DNA of 64,000 nucleotides, taken from Fibrobacter sp. Lineage in GTDB: Bacteria; Fibrobacterota; Chitinivibrionia; Chitinivibrionales; Chitinispirillaceae. The notes beneath the pieces were generated by a model. That model saw only the letters and a list, made by a program, of their open reading frames with translations. It had not been told where the DNA came from and did not search any database. The stretch covers positions 1 through 64,000 of the forward strand of contig JAAZBG010000153.1 in the NCBI GenBank assembly GCA_012513915.1, given 5' to 3'. Both the position numbers and the translations under genes were made by a program. This document shows positions 36,445 to 44,795 of this stretch, one piece after another (the first letter of the stretch is position 1; every line of letters begins with the position of its first letter).

Positions 36445-38226
36445 ATGAAAGCAATAATTCTTGCAGCAGGCTATGGAAACAGAATGCGTCCATTGACTGA
36501 TAATTGTCACAAAACAATGCTTCAGGTTGCCGGTAAAACCATAATCGGAAGAATCATTGATGGACTTCTTGCGAATAACGTACGCGATATTGTCGTTGTT
36601 ACCGGCTACCGGGCCGACGAACTGACCGCATACCTTAAAAGCACCTATGCCGATATTGCATTTACCTTTATACATAATGACAAATTCAAGGAAACAAACA
36701 ACATCTACTCAATGGCGCTCGCGTTTGAGCAGATCACGATTGATAGTGATATTATCCTGATTGAATCCGACCTTCTTTACAGGCCGGATGTCATTACCCG
36801 CCTTATCCGGTCCGAACACAGTAATGTTGCACTTGTTGACAAATACAGAACTGGTATGGATGGCACCGTTGTTACTGTGGAAGATCAGATTATCACCAAT
36901 GTTATTCCACCTCATTTACAACCTGAGACCTTTGATTTTTCAGATAAATATAAAACACTCAATATTTATAAGTTCTCACAGGCTTTCTGCGAGACATCAT
37001 TTCGTAAACTGCTTGTCTACTATGCGAATGTAATTGATAACAACTGCTATTACGAACTTATCCTCGGTATTTTAATTTATATGCAAAAAGAGACGATTTA
37101 TGCAGAGATGGTTGAGGGTGAGAACTGGTCCGAAGTTGATGACCCCAATGATCTTCAGGTTGCGGAATTTGATTTTAATGAACACAGAAAAGAGATTCTG
37201 GAGCATGCATTCGGAGGTTTCTGGAACTATTCCATGACCGATTTCTGTTTTATCAGAAACATGCATTTCCCGAATGCGTCAATTATTTCAGAACTTAAAA
37301 ACACATTGCCATCACTGATTCACAATTACGGATCACGGCAGGTAATTCTTGACAAAAAGATGGCCTGGTTCTTACTGTGTAATGAAACACGGGTAACTGC
37401 GCTCAATGGAGCATCACAGATCTATCCGCTGCTACGTAACAGATACTCAACATGTAAAGCACTTATTCCTGCACCGACCTTTGGAGAGTATTCGCAAATA
37501 TTCTCATCGTATGAAACTTATAGAGATTTTGGTGCCTATGATCTTACCGATTTCGCACATAAAGCGAAGGCGGCAGATTGTATTGTTGTAGTAAATCCAA
37601 ATAATCCAACCGGTACAGAGTTTCCATCAGACTGGCTCCTTACCTTTGCAATTAATAATCCATCAAAGACAATTATTGTTGATGAATCGTTTATTGAATT
37701 TTCTGACAACCATTCACTCATGGGCGCTCTCGAAAAACAGCCGCTTGATAATGTCATTATTATTAAGAGCCTGAGTAAATCGCTTGGCATTCCCGGAATA
37801 CGGCTTGGTTACGTCTATACATGCAATCGCGAATTAAACCAGTATATTAAATCAAATATCCCGATCTGGAACATGAATTCCATTGCAGAGCACTTCCTTG
37901 AGATAATTCTGAAACACCGCAATGTGCTGAAACAATCATTTATTGATACAATACGTGACCGTACAGACTTTATTAAAATGCTCAAAAACATACCCGTTTC
38001 AGAACAGGTGTTTTCAAGTGGTGCCAATTTCGTTCTTGTAAAGCTTCGTTACGATAAACGCTGTGCACAGGCCATTACCGAGCGGGTGCTTTCTGAACAT
38101 GCTACCTATATCAAGGATGTCAGTTCGAAATTTCCCGATACAAACGGATATCTCCGTTTGGCGGTGCGTTTGCATGAGGAGAATAAGCGGTTGTGTGATA
38201 TTTTACGGGCTGTCAATTGGGAGTAG
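36445..38226 (+). CDS. Nucleotidyltransferase (LicC-like) fused to HisC/CobD-like PLP aminotransferase
   Basis: 593 residues in two halves. The N-terminal half (1-245) is an NTP-transferase of the LicC/sugar-nucleotidyl type: LAAGYGNRMRPLT (~6), a VVTGYRADEL turn, LIESDLLYR with the catalytic Asp, and WSEVDDPNDL near the end, as in CTP:phosphocholine cytidylyltransferases. The C-terminal half (~255-593) is a class I/II PLP enzyme of the HisC/CobD group: NPNNPTG, IIVDESFIEF, and SLSKSLGIPGIRLGY, whose first Lys (~442) binds PLP. HisC-like enzymes include aminotransferases and the phosphothreonine/phosphoserine decarboxylases. A route to a CDP-activated amino-alcohol such as CDP-ethanolamine is an attractive hypothesis, not shown. 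Confidence 0.85.
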   Translation: MKAIILAAGYGNRMRPLTDNCHKTMLQVAGKTIIGRIIDGLLANNVRDIVVVTGYRADELTAYLKSTYADIAFTFIHNDKFKETNNIYSMALAFEQITIDSDIILIESDLLYRPDVITRLIRSEHSNVALVDKYRTGMDGTVVTVEDQIITNVIPPHLQPETFDFSDKYKTLNIYKFSQAFCETSFRKLLVYYANVIDNNCYYELILGILIYMQKETIYAEMVEGENWSEVDDPNDLQVAEFDFNEHRKEILEHAFGGFWNYSMTDFCFIRNMHFPNASIISELKNTLPSLIHNYGSRQVILDKKMAWFLLCNETRVTALNGASQIYPLLRNRYSTCKALIPAPTFGEYSQIFSSYETYRDFGAYDLTDFAHKAKAADCIVVVNPNNPTGTEFPSDWLLTFAINNPSKTIIVDESFIEFSDNHSLMGALEKQPLDNVIIIKSLSKSLGIPGIRLGYVYTCNRELNQYIKSNIPIWNMNSIAEHFLEIILKHRNVLKQSFIDTIRDRTDFIKMLKNIPVSEQVFSSGANFVLVKLRYDKRCAQAITERVLSEHATYIKDVSSKFPDTNGYLRLAVRLHEENKRLCDILRAVNWE

Positions 38227-38472
38227 AAGGATATCTGAAAACCATTTATTCCGCTCTTCCCAGAAAAAAGAGCCTATCTACGAAACAAATGCACGTTTTT
38301 ACGATTTCGGGTTAGTTTAAAGAAGAAATCCATTGGCCTAGCTGCAAAACCGGGAAATTTGCAGTCACGTATTGAATACTATCCCAAACTAACGTAATTC
38401 ATTTTATATCTATACATTACGACATAAACTATATCCAATACAAACTTGATTTTTCATCTTCTACTGTTTGAC
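38227..38472. other. Intergenic region after the polymer operon
   Basis: No gene found. Small stems are present: gctctt/aagagc (38253-38258, 38268-38273) just after the operon and ctgcaaa/tttgcag near 38341-38363, either of which might end transcription. The promoter and operator of the toxin-antitoxin pair follow immediately. Confidence 0.45.
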
Positions 38473-38517
38473 TTGCAAATGAACACACCAAATGGTATAA
38501 TTACTAATACCATTTGG
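38473..38517 (+). promoter_or_regulatory. Promoter with embedded palindromic operator of the Xre-RES operon
   Basis: A -35 TTGCAA (38473-38478) and a perfect -10 TATAAT (38496-38501) are 17 bp apart. The -10 is inside a perfect 11-bp inverted repeat CCAAATGGTAT/ATACCATTTGG (38488-38498, 38507-38517; 8-bp spacer). This is what an autorepressing Xre antitoxin would bind to block RNA polymerase. Confidence 0.75.
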
Positions 38518-38539
38518 GAAGACGACAGGAGTACTAACT

Positions 38540-39022
38540 ATGCAGACAAAAGCAAAAACCAGTGTAACAAAAGGAAAAGTTGTTGGAATAACACGTGTAA
38601 ATCTAAACGATGTAACACCAACGATTCCTGGTACAGGCAAGGATTTTTTACCTAAAAAAAATAAAGATATTGAAGCTGTACTTAATGGTTATCCCTACAA
38701 CGAATTTGTTGCACTCGCTGAAGACATTAATTTACCAATAAGTCAACTCTCCAAAATAGCCGGGATAGCATCATCAACACTTAACAGAAGGGAAATAAAA
38801 GGAAAGCTTACTGCACCGGAATCCGACAGGTTGTACCTGACACGAAAAGTATTTGATCTTGCTGTTGAGGTTACAGGTTCTAAAGAGAATGCACGTATCT
38901 GGATGGTAACACCGCAGATTTCACTTAATAACGAAAAACCCATTAGTTATTTACGAACAATTCCCGGGGCCGACATTGTAATTAATCTTTTATACGCTAT
39001 GGAATATGGGGTATATTTATGA
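38540..39022 (+). CDS. Xre/MbcA/ParS-type antitoxin
   Basis: 160 residues. The N-terminal ~90 residues contain a helix-turn-helix (FVALAEDINLPISQLSKIAGIASSTLNRR). The C-terminal part is the toxin-binding MbcA/ParS (DUF2384-like) domain with SDRLYLTRKVFDLAVEV, ENARIWMVTPQISL and a final DIVINLLYAMEYGVYL helix. It neutralises the RES toxin encoded next and should repress the operon at the palindrome upstream. The ribosome site AGGAG is 9 bases before ATG. It overlaps the toxin gene by 4 bp. Confidence 0.92.
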   Translation: MQTKAKTSVTKGKVVGITRVNLNDVTPTIPGTGKDFLPKKNKDIEAVLNGYPYNEFVALAEDINLPISQLSKIAGIASSTLNRREIKGKLTAPESDRLYLTRKVFDLAVEVTGSKENARIWMVTPQISLNNEKPISYLRTIPGADIVINLLYAMEYGVYL

Positions 39023-39474
39023 TCCATATTTTTCGTATTGTAAAAAAGAGATATGAAAAGTCTGCTTTTTCGGGAATTGGTGGAATGTATAGCGAAGGCC
39101 GCTGGCATTCAAAAGGTAAACCGGTAGTTTACACATCCATGTCAGCATCGTTGGCTGCACTTGAAGTTTTGGTACATTGGCAGCCATCCAGCATTATCCC
39201 TGTATTTGTTCTGTGTCATGCAACAATACCAAAATCCTGCGTAGAGTCAACCTATAAAAAAATCAATCTGCGTGACCCTGCAAATGATCAGAGTTTAACC
39301 CAGACAGTTGGAGATAACTGGTTTAATTCTTCAAGCGCCCTTGCCCTTGAAGTCCCCTCGATAATCATACCGTCTGAGTATAATTTCGTAATCAATACAT
39401 CACACCCGGATTACAGTAAACTGAAAATTGTAACAATTGAAGACTTTTCTTTTGATCGCAGACTTGTTCAATAG
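39019..39474 (+). CDS. RES-domain toxin
   Basis: 151 residues, a complete RES domain: IFRIVKKRYEKSAF at the start, GGMYSEGRWHSKG, TSMSASLAALEVLVHW with the catalytic-pocket Glu, and a C-terminal SEYNFVINTSHPDYSKL. RES toxins degrade NAD+, stopping growth when the antitoxin is lost. Translationally coupled to the antitoxin (ATGA overlap). Function as toxin is family knowledge; activity was not tested. Confidence 0.92.
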   Translation: MIHIFRIVKKRYEKSAFSGIGGMYSEGRWHSKGKPVVYTSMSASLAALEVLVHWQPSSIIPVFVLCHATIPKSCVESTYKKINLRDPANDQSLTQTVGDNWFNSSSALALEVPSIIIPSEYNFVINTSHPDYSKLKIVTIEDFSFDRRLVQ

Positions 39475-39517
39475 TCTTTTTTCCGGCAGCACATAAGTAC
39501 ATAACCGTCTTGTAAAT

Positions 39518-39985
39518 CTACGGTAATGCTACTGTCATCAGGTGCTCTGCAACGATCCTGGGATCTATTCTGAATGGCGAAGAGGTTCCCTGAAAAAAAC
39601 CATGTGTTTTTATAAGATGCAGAGAGAGCGGCGAGATTATAAGCGGTGCGTGTAATACGCCTCCGGAAAGGGTAACCTGCCCCTTTGCAAAGGTGCCGCA
39701 TTTTCCAAACGGACAGGGAAGTTTGCCCCGAATATCAATGAGCTCCCCGGTGATACCATTCGGAAAAGTTACCGGATCCCCCATTGCAAGTTCACATTTC
39801 CTATAGATGAGCTCCAGGGCTTGTGCAACCTTTTCCGTTGTTAGTCCGCACTCTTCGAGGAGTGCATAATCGGTGTCAATAATGTCACGTATCGATGCAG
39901 TGCCGGTATCACTCCCTAAAAAACCCGGAGCGGAAATGGGAGATGGTTTGAATTTACTGACAGGATCTTCACGCAGCTCTTTCAT
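39518..39985 (-). CDS. Unknown protein downstream of nqrF
   Basis: 155 residues, no signal peptide or membrane helix. I do not recognise it. Visible features are ITGELIDIRGKLPCPFGKCGTFAKGQVTL with a CPFGKC pair that might bind a metal, the preceding ELAMGDPVTFPNG, and a C-terminal helix-rich SPLSLHLIKTHGFF. It starts 30 bp after nqrF on the same strand with a GGAAGCG ribosome site, so it belongs to the nqr transcript and may serve assembly or regulation of the complex. It is convergent with the RES toxin gene, 43 bp away. Confidence 0.65.
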   Translation of the reverse strand: MKELREDPVSKFKPSPISAPGFLGSDTGTASIRDIIDTDYALLEECGLTTEKVAQALELIYRKCELAMGDPVTFPNGITGELIDIRGKLPCPFGKCGTFAKGQVTLSGGVLHAPLIISPLSLHLIKTHGFFQGTSSPFRIDPRIVAEHLMTVALP

Positions 39986-40015
39986 ATAGTTCGCTTCCGG
40001 TTAAGTGGTGTTCAA

Positions 40016-41131
40016 TCAGGAAAATTTGTCAAAGAATATTTTTTCTTTCTGCAGTCCGCTTTTGACGAATTCCTCGACCGTGGAGTCGATCATCGCCGGA
40101 CCTCCGCACAGGTATGCTTCAAAGGCACTTATATCGCTGATATATTTTTTGAATGTAGTTGTTGTATATCCCCTCTCGCCGGCCCATCCACTGTCAACTG
40201 CTTCACGGGAGAGAACCGGAATAAACGAAAAGGATGGTATCGCTTTTTCTATCAACCTGAATTCATCAATAAAAAAGAGGTCGCTTTGGGTGCGCGCTCC
40301 GAAGAAAAAGAGGCACTTGCGTGTATCGCCGTTCTTCTGTAATGTGCGTACCATGCTCCAGATGGGAGCCATCCCGCTGCCCCAGGCCATAAAAAGAAGC
40401 GGTGAAGTATTTTCTGATAGAAAGAAATCTCCATAAGGCCCCGAGAAAGACACCTTCTGTCCCTCCTTAACAACAGAGAATGCCCAGTTCGAACAGATAC
40501 CCTCGGGCACCTGACGAATAATAAGCTCCACGTAGCCGGAATCATGCGGCGGTGATGCTATCGAGTAGGCCCGCGTTACCGATTCACGGCCTTTATAGGG
40601 CTCCGATTGAAGTTGCAGATACTGGCCCGCTTTAAACGTGATCGTCTCGGGAGCAGTGAGCCGGATGCGAAGCTCAACCATATCTTTGGTAAGAAACCGC
40701 TTGCGTTCAAGAATCCCTGCGAATTTTTTTACTGAAAACAACTCAGGGGGAACGTGAATCCTGATATCACTGCGGATCTTGACCTGACAGGAAAGACGGA
40801 TATTGTTTTTCTGTTCGACAGAAGTCAGGCTTGACTCTTCCACCGGTCCAATAAAACCGCCGCCATTTTCGACTTTCAGTTTACAAAAAGAACAGGTACC
40901 GCGCCCGCCGCAGGCTGAAGGAATAAAAACGTTCTGCTCGGCAAGAGAGGATAGCAGCGATGATCCCCCTGCCACCGTAAGTTTTCTATCACCATTATTA
41001 ATGTCAATTGTACACTGCCCGTAGTTAAGGACCTTCTTTTCCGTTAAAACGATAAACCCCGCAAGCAGGCAGCCAAGCAGCGTTAAAAAGCCAGTAGAAA
41101 GAGCGATCAGAAAAAATAGTGAATGATCCAT
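40016..41131 (-). CDS. nqrF: Na+-translocating NADH:quinone reductase subunit F
   Basis: 371 residues. One N-terminal membrane helix (~5-28) anchors a 2Fe-2S ferredoxin domain with ACGGRGTCSFC and a later SC (~75-125), then an FAD-binding region (YSIASPP near 195) and an NADH-binding domain (FFGARTQSDLFF, YLCGGPAMI). It takes electrons from NADH and is the entry point of the Na+-NQR complex. NqrF is specific to NQR and not found in RNF, which fixes the identity of this operon. It begins 1 bp after nqrE. Confidence 0.95.
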   Translation of the reverse strand: MDHSLFFLIALSTGFLTLLGCLLAGFIVLTEKKVLNYGQCTIDINNGDRKLTVAGGSSLLSSLAEQNVFIPSACGGRGTCSFCKLKVENGGGFIGPVEESSLTSVEQKNNIRLSCQVKIRSDIRIHVPPELFSVKKFAGILERKRFLTKDMVELRIRLTAPETITFKAGQYLQLQSEPYKGRESVTRAYSIASPPHDSGYVELIIRQVPEGICSNWAFSVVKEGQKVSFSGPYGDFFLSENTSPLLFMAWGSGMAPIWSMVRTLQKNGDTRKCLFFFGARTQSDLFFIDEFRLIEKAIPSFSFIPVLSREAVDSGWAGERGYTTTTFKKYISDISAFEAYLCGGPAMIDSTVEEFVKSGLQKEKIFFDKFS

Positions 41132-41132
41132 T

Positions 41133-41741
41133 TTAAATTTTTATCATCCCGGAAAATCCAATAAACGCCAGCGACATGATACCTAAGATAATAAGTGTAA
41201 TGCCCGGACCCTCAAGCCCCGGAGGCAGATTTTTCTCATTAATTTTTTCACGGATACCACCAATAAGCACGATTGCCACAAACCATCCGAATCCGCCTCC
41301 CGCACCATACATCAATGCTTCAAGAAAGCTGTAAGGTTTAACCAGCATAAATATACTAATACCCAGAATCGCACAGTTGACAGCAATGAGGGGTAGAAAA
41401 ATTCCCAGGGCGTAATAGAGCTTTGACGAGTACTTTTCCATAACCATTTCAGTGAGTTGCGTGAACGCGGCAATTATTGCTATAAAAGTGACCAACATCA
41501 GATAGGTGAGATTAAATGGTACCAGAACGTAATAATACGTCAGGTAGTTGAGCCCCGCCGTACACGTGGTGACAAACACTACGGCGAGACCAAGCCCAAG
41601 AGATGTATCCACTTTTTTCGATACCCCCAGGCATGAGCACATGCCGAGAAAACGAGAAAGCAGAATGTTATCAGTAAAGGCGGCTGATGCAAAAATCAGA
41701 ATCAGAGAGCCAATGGTTGTTGCATGTGGTGTCAGTTCCAT
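41133..41741 (-). CDS. nqrE: Na+-NQR subunit E
   Basis: 202 residues, six membrane helices. The conserved DNILLSRFLGMCSCLGVSKK near residue 25 contains the Cys of the membrane iron centre shared with NqrD, and GAGGGFGWFVAIVLIGGIREK lies in the C-terminal half. It forms the pseudo-symmetric partner of NqrD in the membrane. The gene is 12 bp after nqrD. Confidence 0.95.
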   Translation of the reverse strand: MELTPHATTIGSLILIFASAAFTDNILLSRFLGMCSCLGVSKKVDTSLGLGLAVVFVTTCTAGLNYLTYYYVLVPFNLTYLMLVTFIAIIAAFTQLTEMVMEKYSSKLYYALGIFLPLIAVNCAILGISIFMLVKPYSFLEALMYGAGGGFGWFVAIVLIGGIREKINEKNLPPGLEGPGITLIILGIMSLAFIGFSGMIKI

Positions 41742-41753
41742 ATCTATTCCCCG

Positions 41754-42392
41754 CTAAGATTTCGCTGCTGATGTTGTGGTTGTCGGTTTATTTTGACGGG
41801 CAATCATTCCCCTGGCAATCCAGGTGACAATGGCAAGCATGAAAAATGCTCCCGGAGCCTGAACCATTATGATCCACTGGTGCCACCAGAGTTCACGGGC
41901 CGGCAGAGGAAACCCGAGAATGGTTCCGAACCCAAGCGGCTCTCGGACACAGGCGATAATAATGAGTATAAAGCTATATCCGATCCCCTGCATGCACCCA
42001 TCCAGAAGCGAAATACCCGGCTTGTTCTGTCCTGCAAATGCTTCAAGTCTGCCCATGACAATGCAGTTGGTGATTATAAGTCCTACATAGGGCCCGATGA
42101 TGCGGTGAATCTCCGGGTCCAGCACCTTAATGAGGATTTCTACTATCATGACAAAAACCGCAATAATCATGACCTGAGTAATTATTCTGACACGCGGTGG
42201 TACAAAATTACGGATAAGCGAAAAGACCCAGTTTGAGAGCGTTGTAGTAAAAACCAGCCCGAAACACATATAAAGTGTATTTATCAACTGGTTGGTCACC
42301 GCAAGTGTCGAGCATATTCCCAGAACCTGAAAGAATATCGGATTCTCTTTCCATAATGCGTTTATTGCAACCTGCTTAGGCGTAAGTGCCAT
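41754..42392 (-). CDS. nqrD: Na+-NQR subunit D
   Basis: 212 residues, six membrane helices. The start LWKENPIFFQVLGICSTLAVTNQL carries the conserved Cys, and the middle has GPYVGLIITNCIVMGRLEAFA, typical of NqrD/RnfE. The plus-strand ORF 41793-42236 is only its shadow. It starts 17 bp after nqrC. Confidence 0.95.
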   Translation of the reverse strand: MALTPKQVAINALWKENPIFFQVLGICSTLAVTNQLINTLYMCFGLVFTTTLSNWVFSLIRNFVPPRVRIITQVMIIAVFVMIVEILIKVLDPEIHRIIGPYVGLIITNCIVMGRLEAFAGQNKPGISLLDGCMQGIGYSFILIIIACVREPLGFGTILGFPLPARELWWHQWIIMVQAPGAFFMLAIVTWIARGMIARQNKPTTTTSAAKS

Positions 42393-42409
42393 AATACCAC
42401 AATCCCCTG

Positions 42410-43042
42410 TTATAATCCGTTTTTGCTATCATGGGCATTTTTAAACGATGCAAGACTTCTGTTTAGTGATTTCATGACAGCCATCGATGTCTGCGTCGCT
42501 CCCGTAATGGCATCGACTCTGTTGACCTGAGTTTTATCACCTGCACCGATTATGATTCTTTTCCCGATCGGGTTCTCCCATAGAATTTTCCTGCCCTTAA
42601 ACTGACTACGAAACCACTCCTCTTCGATACGGGCCCCAAGTCCGGGTGTTTCGTGTTGCTCGGTGAAATAAATGCCGCTTATTGTCGAGAGATCTTTTGT
42701 CACGGTAATAATTCCCTCGATCCTGTCCCAGAAACCGACACCGGAAAAAACGATACCAACAGTGTAAGGTGCACTTTTCTGTGTGAGAGTAATAATACTC
42801 TCTCCATCATGCCGGAGTGTATCCCGGACAATATTTTCTTCAACAGCTTTTTCGTAGCCTGCAGCATTATCTGATGCAACGGGCAGGTCAAAAACAGTAC
42901 AAATCGCCCGGTTCAGAAACAGCACCTCGTTTGCTTTTACTATGGGTAGTGATGTATAGTAGACGGATGCAATACTGATACCAAGCAGGCTCGATACAAT
43001 TCCCATAAAAAGTATGATGTATAAAGGTGATTTCTTGTTCAA
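42410..43042 (-). CDS. nqrC: Na+-NQR subunit C (FMN-binding)
   Basis: 210 residues. One N-terminal membrane helix and a periplasmic FMN-binding domain ending in DAITGATQTSMAV, where a Thr is the site of covalent FMN attachment by ApbE (not in this window). The segment TPGLGARIEEEWF is also typical. It is shorter than NqrC of Vibrio (about 257) but complete in motifs. It overlaps nqrB by 4 bp. Confidence 0.93.
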   Translation of the reverse strand: MNKKSPLYIILFMGIVSSLLGISIASVYYTSLPIVKANEVLFLNRAICTVFDLPVASDNAAGYEKAVEENIVRDTLRHDGESIITLTQKSAPYTVGIVFSGVGFWDRIEGIITVTKDLSTISGIYFTEQHETPGLGARIEEEWFRSQFKGRKILWENPIGKRIIIGAGDKTQVNRVDAITGATQTSMAVMKSLNRSLASFKNAHDSKNGL

Positions 43043-44100
43043 GCAGCGTCCCCTTTTGCCGGGTTTGTCTTTGGTTTCTGCGCCCTTTTAATCCACAGGT
43101 CAAGCGATGGTGCAACCATATTGCCAAAAAGTATGGAAAAACCAACCGCACCGGGGAATATTGAACTGTAGCGAAGAAATACTATCATTACGCCAATAAA
43201 AATGCCATAAATCCATTGCGATAAAGGAAGTTTAGGCGCACTCACTGGCTCTGTCACCATGAATACCGAAGCATAAAGCAGACCACCGGAGAAAAGTGTA
43301 AATAAGACAGATGGTGCTGCTTCCAAACCAAGTATATACTTAAGAAACAGATTCATTGCAACAGCCCCGATAATCGGGGAGATAAGAAGACGCAGCATGA
43401 CGGTCTTAGTAAAAATAAGATAAAGTGCCGAACAGAGAATAATTGCGGCCGATACCTCCCCCGCAGAGCCGGCGCTCAGAATAACCGTCCGGTTGTCCCA
43501 TGAAAAAACACCACCGATCGTACCAAGAAACAGTTCCAGCGTCGGTGCCGTAAACCCCATCCCCTTGTGCGCCGACATAGGGGTTGCTGCAGAAATTGCA
43601 TCAATAACACTCTGGCCGGAATCCGCAAGATAGGCAGGAAGTGCAGACATTGACGTAAAGCTCCAGTGGGCAAATCCTCCGGGAAAACCACCTATCACCG
43701 GTACAAACGAATTGACAAGTTCAATGGGAAAACAGACATACACAAAAGCCCTGCCGACGATAGCCGGGTTGAAGATATTTTTGCCAAATCCTCCGAAAGC
43801 CTCTTTGCCGAAAAGAATACCGAAAACAATCCCTGTAATAGCTATCCAAAAGGGTGTCGTGGATGGAAGGGATAACCCATACAGCATTGTGGAAACAAAG
43901 CAGGCCATGGATATTTTTCCATTGCGGCTCTTTACCATGATCCATTCGGTAAGTAATCCTGCAACAGAGGAGACCGCGACAAGGGCAAGAACACGCCAGC
44001 CAAAGAAATAGATAGCACCCAGGAGTACCGGCACAAGCGCATAGATAACACGGATCATATTGGGCTGCTTTAAAAATGGCGGGGGTTTTATATCTAACAT
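43039..44100 (-). CDS. nqrB: Na+-NQR subunit B
   Basis: 353 residues, about ten membrane helices. GKNIFNPAIVGRAF and the FMN-attachment segment DAISAATPMSAHKG, a variant of the SGAT motif, are visible. It lacks the longer N-terminal arm of Vibrio NqrB (about 410 residues) and so is closer in size to RnfD, but it leads an nqrB-C-D-E-F order ending with nqrF, so NqrB is preferred. It has GAGG just before ATG. No nqrA is found upstream; the next 230 bp are non-coding. Confidence 0.88.
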   Translation of the reverse strand: MLDIKPPPFLKQPNMIRVIYALVPVLLGAIYFFGWRVLALVAVSSVAGLLTEWIMVKSRNGKISMACFVSTMLYGLSLPSTTPFWIAITGIVFGILFGKEAFGGFGKNIFNPAIVGRAFVYVCFPIELVNSFVPVIGGFPGGFAHWSFTSMSALPAYLADSGQSVIDAISAATPMSAHKGMGFTAPTLELFLGTIGGVFSWDNRTVILSAGSAGEVSAAIILCSALYLIFTKTVMLRLLISPIIGAVAMNLFLKYILGLEAAPSVLFTLFSGGLLYASVFMVTEPVSAPKLPLSQWIYGIFIGVMIVFLRYSSIFPGAVGFSILFGNMVAPSLDLWIKRAQKPKTNPAKGDAA

Positions 44101-44331
44101 TGCCTCATACCTGGATAATGAACTTGTACCTTATCTGAATGACTCTTCATGTTCCTTTAAAATACTTTTGGGTAGTAAACTTACAAACAATTTTGGAGAT
44201 CGTTTGTAATTATCAGTCTTTACAAGGGTATATCGCTGTAAAAGGGTTCACCAGAAACAGGTTATAAAGTGGGATTAAACAGTTGCATGGAATATAAAAA
44301 CACATATCATTTTTTTCCACACTATCAATAA
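44101..44331. other. Intergenic region upstream of nqrB
   Basis: 230 bp expected to contain the nqr promoter on the minus strand. I see no gene, no nqrA remnant and no clear boxes. It ends at the in-frame stop that precedes the alcohol-dehydrogenase remnant. Confidence 0.4.
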
Positions 44332-44703
44332 TACGCTCATTCAGCCGGATCAAAATTTCATCTCACCCATCGATTTGTTTGTGCCTGTGCTCTTCCTGAA
44401 GTAATAAAATATGCGGCAAATATCGATAAAGAGAAAGTTAAAATTGTCGGTGAAGCCATGGGTTTAAGCTTTACAGGGAAAGAAAGTGATAATGAAACCG
44501 GAGAAATTACAGCAGATGCAATCCGTAATTTCCTTAAGAAAGTAAATATCAAGTCAGTTAAATCAATGGGAATTTCTAAAGAAGATTTTATGGGCATAAC
44601 TCCCATGGTCTTTAAGGATGCATGTTATAATTTTGTACCGAAAGAATTGACCAGATCAGAACTTGAACTTATTTTAAGTGCTGTTTATGATAATTATTCT
44701 TGA
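44332..44703 (+). pseudogene. C-terminal remnant of an iron-containing alcohol dehydrogenase
   Basis: Reading upstream of the ORF-track start (44458) in the same frame gives AHSAGSKFHLTH, CACALPEVIKYAANID and then the listed 81 residues with GISKEDF, ACYNFVPKELTRSELE and AVYDNYS. This is the C-terminal third of a group III-type (iron) alcohol dehydrogenase, including the AHxxG region near the metal site. A TAA at 44329 and the absence of the NAD-binding half show that the 5' part is lost. The HG usually found after the metal His is HR here. There is no plausible start with a ribosome site. Confidence 0.7.
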
Positions 44704-44795
44704 ATCGGACGATTCTAATGCAGATGGCAAACTCGTAATCGATCTGACTTATCCATCTCATTAAAATCCTGGTGTGCATAATAAATTGTGCGGAT

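Noticed and set aside
41793-42236. Plus-strand ORF of 147 residues
   Set aside because: It is the exact shadow of nqrD on the other strand.
43039-44100. RNF complex (rnfD and relatives) rather than NQR
   Set aside because: The last subunit has the 2Fe-2S, FAD and NADH domains of NqrF, which RNF lacks; no RnfB or RnfC gene is present.
44458-44703. ORF of 81 residues as an independent gene
   Set aside because: The homology to iron-type alcohol dehydrogenases continues upstream of its ATG in the same frame, so it is part of a remnant.
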